From a virus: a DNA stretch of 28,959 bases. Under the pieces are notes generated by a model, which had not been told where the DNA came from, did no database searches, and worked only from the letters and a program-made list of their open reading frames with translations. Location: positions 1 to 28,959 of the IMG/VR virus record IMGVR_UViG_3300021170_000058, one strand, 5' to 3'. This document shows, piece after piece, positions 27,815 to 28,959 of the stretch. The position numbers and the translations under genes are program-made. The first letter of the stretch is position 1. Each line of letters opens with the position of its first letter.

Positions 27815-28016
27815 ATCTCTCCACTATCGTAAGAGCAACCTCGAGGCCGCGCTGCTCGGCGCGAAGTTCGAAGCACTTGTGATCTATGTCGCGGATGCGA
27901 CCCTTGATCTCTAGAGCCATCTGAGTAGCGGAGGTCTGCCCTTCCTTCTTTCGATCTTTAGAACGCCGCACTTTATCGGAACCTGATATATCTCCTCCAG
28001 CTTTAGACTCTTCCAT
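27801..28016 (-). CDS. Coiled-coil-like hypothetical protein (71 aa)
   Basis: ATG at 28016 with GAGAGGTCCGG before it. The basic N-terminal half is followed by a helix MALEIKGRIRDIDHKCFELR, then AEQRGLEVALTIVERYG. It overlaps the 54-residue frame (27911-28075) in another frame by 106 bases. Both could be real, or only the C-terminal part (from ATG 27920, 39 residues) is used after that gene. The sequence cannot decide. Confidence 0.45.
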   Translation of the reverse strand: MEESKAGGDISGSDKVRRSKDRKKEGQTSATQMALEIKGRIRDIDHKCFELRAEQRGLEVALTIVERYGIR

Positions 28017-28075
28017 CCGGACCTCTCTCTGCATCTCGCTAGGATAAGACGCTGTTGTTCAGGAGTAGTCTTCAT
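27911..28075 (-). CDS. Small hypothetical protein (54 aa)
   Basis: ATG at 28075 overlaps the glycosyltransferase stop by four bases (ATGA), the main support for it. The product MKTTPEQQRLILARCRERSG, then WKSLKLEEIYQVPIKC has a helical start and a basic end. Overlap with the 27801 frame leaves its C-terminal half uncertain. Confidence 0.5.
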   Translation of the reverse strand: MKTTPEQQRLILARCRERSGWKSLKLEEIYQVPIKCGVLKIERRKGRPPLLRWL

Positions 28076-28857
28076 CTCCGAGCAGCTTTCTTCCACTGGC
28101 ACGTGACCTCGGTGCGAGTCCCAAAATCACCTCCTGTCTTATTTTCCTTCTGCCGAAGCGTGACGATTCCTGGCCACAGATCGGCCATGCGTCTAGCAGC
28201 CTCAGCATGTACCTCGTGCGTTCGCCAAACCGAGCAGCCTCCAGGAGCATTAGTTCGCTGCTGATCGTTCGCCCACCAGTAGAGGATCGCGTTCTTGTGA
28301 CCTTTCGTGAGGAGTTGCAGCGTGACATCCATGTCCTCCATTACTCTTACTCGCCCGTGCTCGCAGGCGTTGAACTCCGCCGTCCTGAAGGCCACGCACC
28401 TGATAGCCCTCCCGTTCTCCTGGAGTAGCGGGGAGGGGCCGACGCCTCCGGAGTTGTTGCCCTGACGTAGCGAGATACCGACCTGAGCATACTCAGCGAG
28501 ATACTCTCGCATCGCGCTGATCATCTGCTCGAAGTCCTCGTAGCTCTGCGGCCGAAGATTGAGGTAGTACTCCTCCTTTCGCACGGAGAAGATCAAGTCG
28601 TCATCCATCATGCAGAAGCTATCCTCGCCGCACTCTAGCGCGAAGTGACCTATCCGCTGGCGAGTATCGGCGATACCTGTCACGTCGTACAGGGTGAGGA
28701 ACTTGACCCCAGTACCTCTGAGATGCTTAGAGTAGAGATCGAACTCCTCCTCTCTTACGACCAGGACCGTGTGCTCTCGAAGACTTGGAGGGGTCCATCT
28801 CAGAGTTCCTCCGTCGAGTAGATGAGATCTCTGATAGGTGGGGATATAGATCCTCAT
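28072..28857 (-). CDS. Glycosyltransferase candidate (TAGT-like, GT-A type)
   Basis: 261 residues from ATG 28857. The start MRIYIPTYQRSHLLDGG, then HTVLVVREEEF and TRQRIGHFALECGEDSFCMM with DDDLIF (Asp85-87) matches a GT-A-like nucleotide-sugar transferase: an N-terminal strand and a metal-binding D-x-D. The order resembles the TET-associated glycosyltransferases described for phages that modify hydroxymethylated pyrimidines in DNA, a comparison made from memory and not tested. A later VMEDMDVTLQLLTKGHKNAI is consistent with the acceptor side. The frame continues upstream into low-complexity sequence, which is not part of the protein. Confidence 0.6.
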   Translation of the reverse strand: MRIYIPTYQRSHLLDGGTLRWTPPSLREHTVLVVREEEFDLYSKHLRGTGVKFLTLYDVTGIADTRQRIGHFALECGEDSFCMMDDDLIFSVRKEEYYLNLRPQSYEDFEQMISAMREYLAEYAQVGISLRQGNNSGGVGPSPLLQENGRAIRCVAFRTAEFNACEHGRVRVMEDMDVTLQLLTKGHKNAILYWWANDQQRTNAPGGCSVWRTHEVHAEAARRMADLWPGIVTLRQKENKTGGDFGTRTEVTCQWKKAARR

Positions 28858-28959
28858 AGCGACCACGACCGCGACCGCGACCACGACCCCGACCGCGACC
28901 CCGACACCGACCCCGCCCACGCCCCCGACCCCGCCCCCCACCACCACCCCGCCCACCCC
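28858..28959. repeat. C-rich degenerate hexamer tract at window end
   Basis: The last 102 bases are near-tandem hexamers (GCGACC, ACGACC, CCGACC and variants) that decay towards CCCACC. No coding or known terminal structure fits. Such tracts at the end of a contig are often sequencing or assembly artefacts, and a genuine repeat is the alternative. The natural upstream signals of the glycosyltransferase gene are therefore missing. Confidence 0.7.

Noticed and set aside
28858-28956. N-terminal extension of the glycosyltransferase frame (about 33 Val/Gly residues)
   Set aside because: It is translated hexamer repeat. The protein begins at MRIYIPTYQR, a typical start for this fold.

Overview
The window looks like an incomplete genome fragment of a tailed double-stranded DNA phage (Caudoviricetes). 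The diagnostic genes are a large terminase subunit, an HK97-type portal protein, a family A DNA polymerase, an ATP-dependent DNA ligase and a phage-style nucleotide metabolism set, packed into short overlapping genes with strong AGGAG ribosome binding sites. No rRNA, tRNA, CRISPR array or clear integrase was seen, and the host cannot be named. The left edge cuts a repetitive virion protein gene. The right edge is a degenerate C-rich hexamer tract that probably marks the contig end or an assembly artefact. The major capsid and most tail genes lie outside the window.

Layout. (1) 1-5239, minus strand: packaging and virion genes, in transcription order a TerS-like protein, three small unknowns, TerL, an unknown, the portal, and a truncated repeat protein. 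(2) 5240-6350: a stretch rich in GCC and TAGCC with codon use unlike the rest, carrying three small plus-strand genes and two hairpins; it looks imported. (3) 6394-8270: a sparse control-like region with a structured repeat present twice around one gene, a possible helix-turn-helix protein on the minus strand, and a 15-bp inverted repeat. (4) 8271-16974, plus strand: about thirty mostly tiny genes, often with 4-bp overlaps, including a SWIM-type zinc protein, DNA ligase, a DUF2786 protein and a GHKL/Hsp90-like ATPase candidate. Several promoters of the form TTGTCA/TTGTAC, 18 nt, TATACT/TACACT appear here. (5) 16901-18163: a convergent zone with a virion-like minus-strand gene and an AT-richer zinc/HNH-like gene that has its own promoter. 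(6) 28857-18165, minus strand: the replication and DNA-precursor block. It runs from a glycosyltransferase candidate through small unknowns, an HNH endonuclease, a radical SAM/SPASM enzyme, thymidylate synthase family protein, HD deoxynucleotidase, DUF3310, DNA polymerase A, DnaQ-like exonuclease, VRR-NUC nuclease and a train of small genes to a nucleoside deoxyribosyltransferase-like protein.

How the genes may work together. The polymerase, exonuclease, VRR-NUC nuclease and ligase form a replication and recombination core. The ThyA homologue, HD phosphohydrolase, DUF3310 and deoxyribosyltransferase-like proteins would reshape the deoxynucleotide pool. A GT-A-like glycosyltransferase and a radical SAM/SPASM enzyme in the same operon as the ThyA homologue raise the possibility of a DNA base hypermodification pathway. 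This is the most interesting hypothesis in the window, but it rests on gene content and not on proof of substrate. The paired structured repeat with a compensatory base-pair change (6515-6582 and 7126-7221) is the most interesting non-coding signal.
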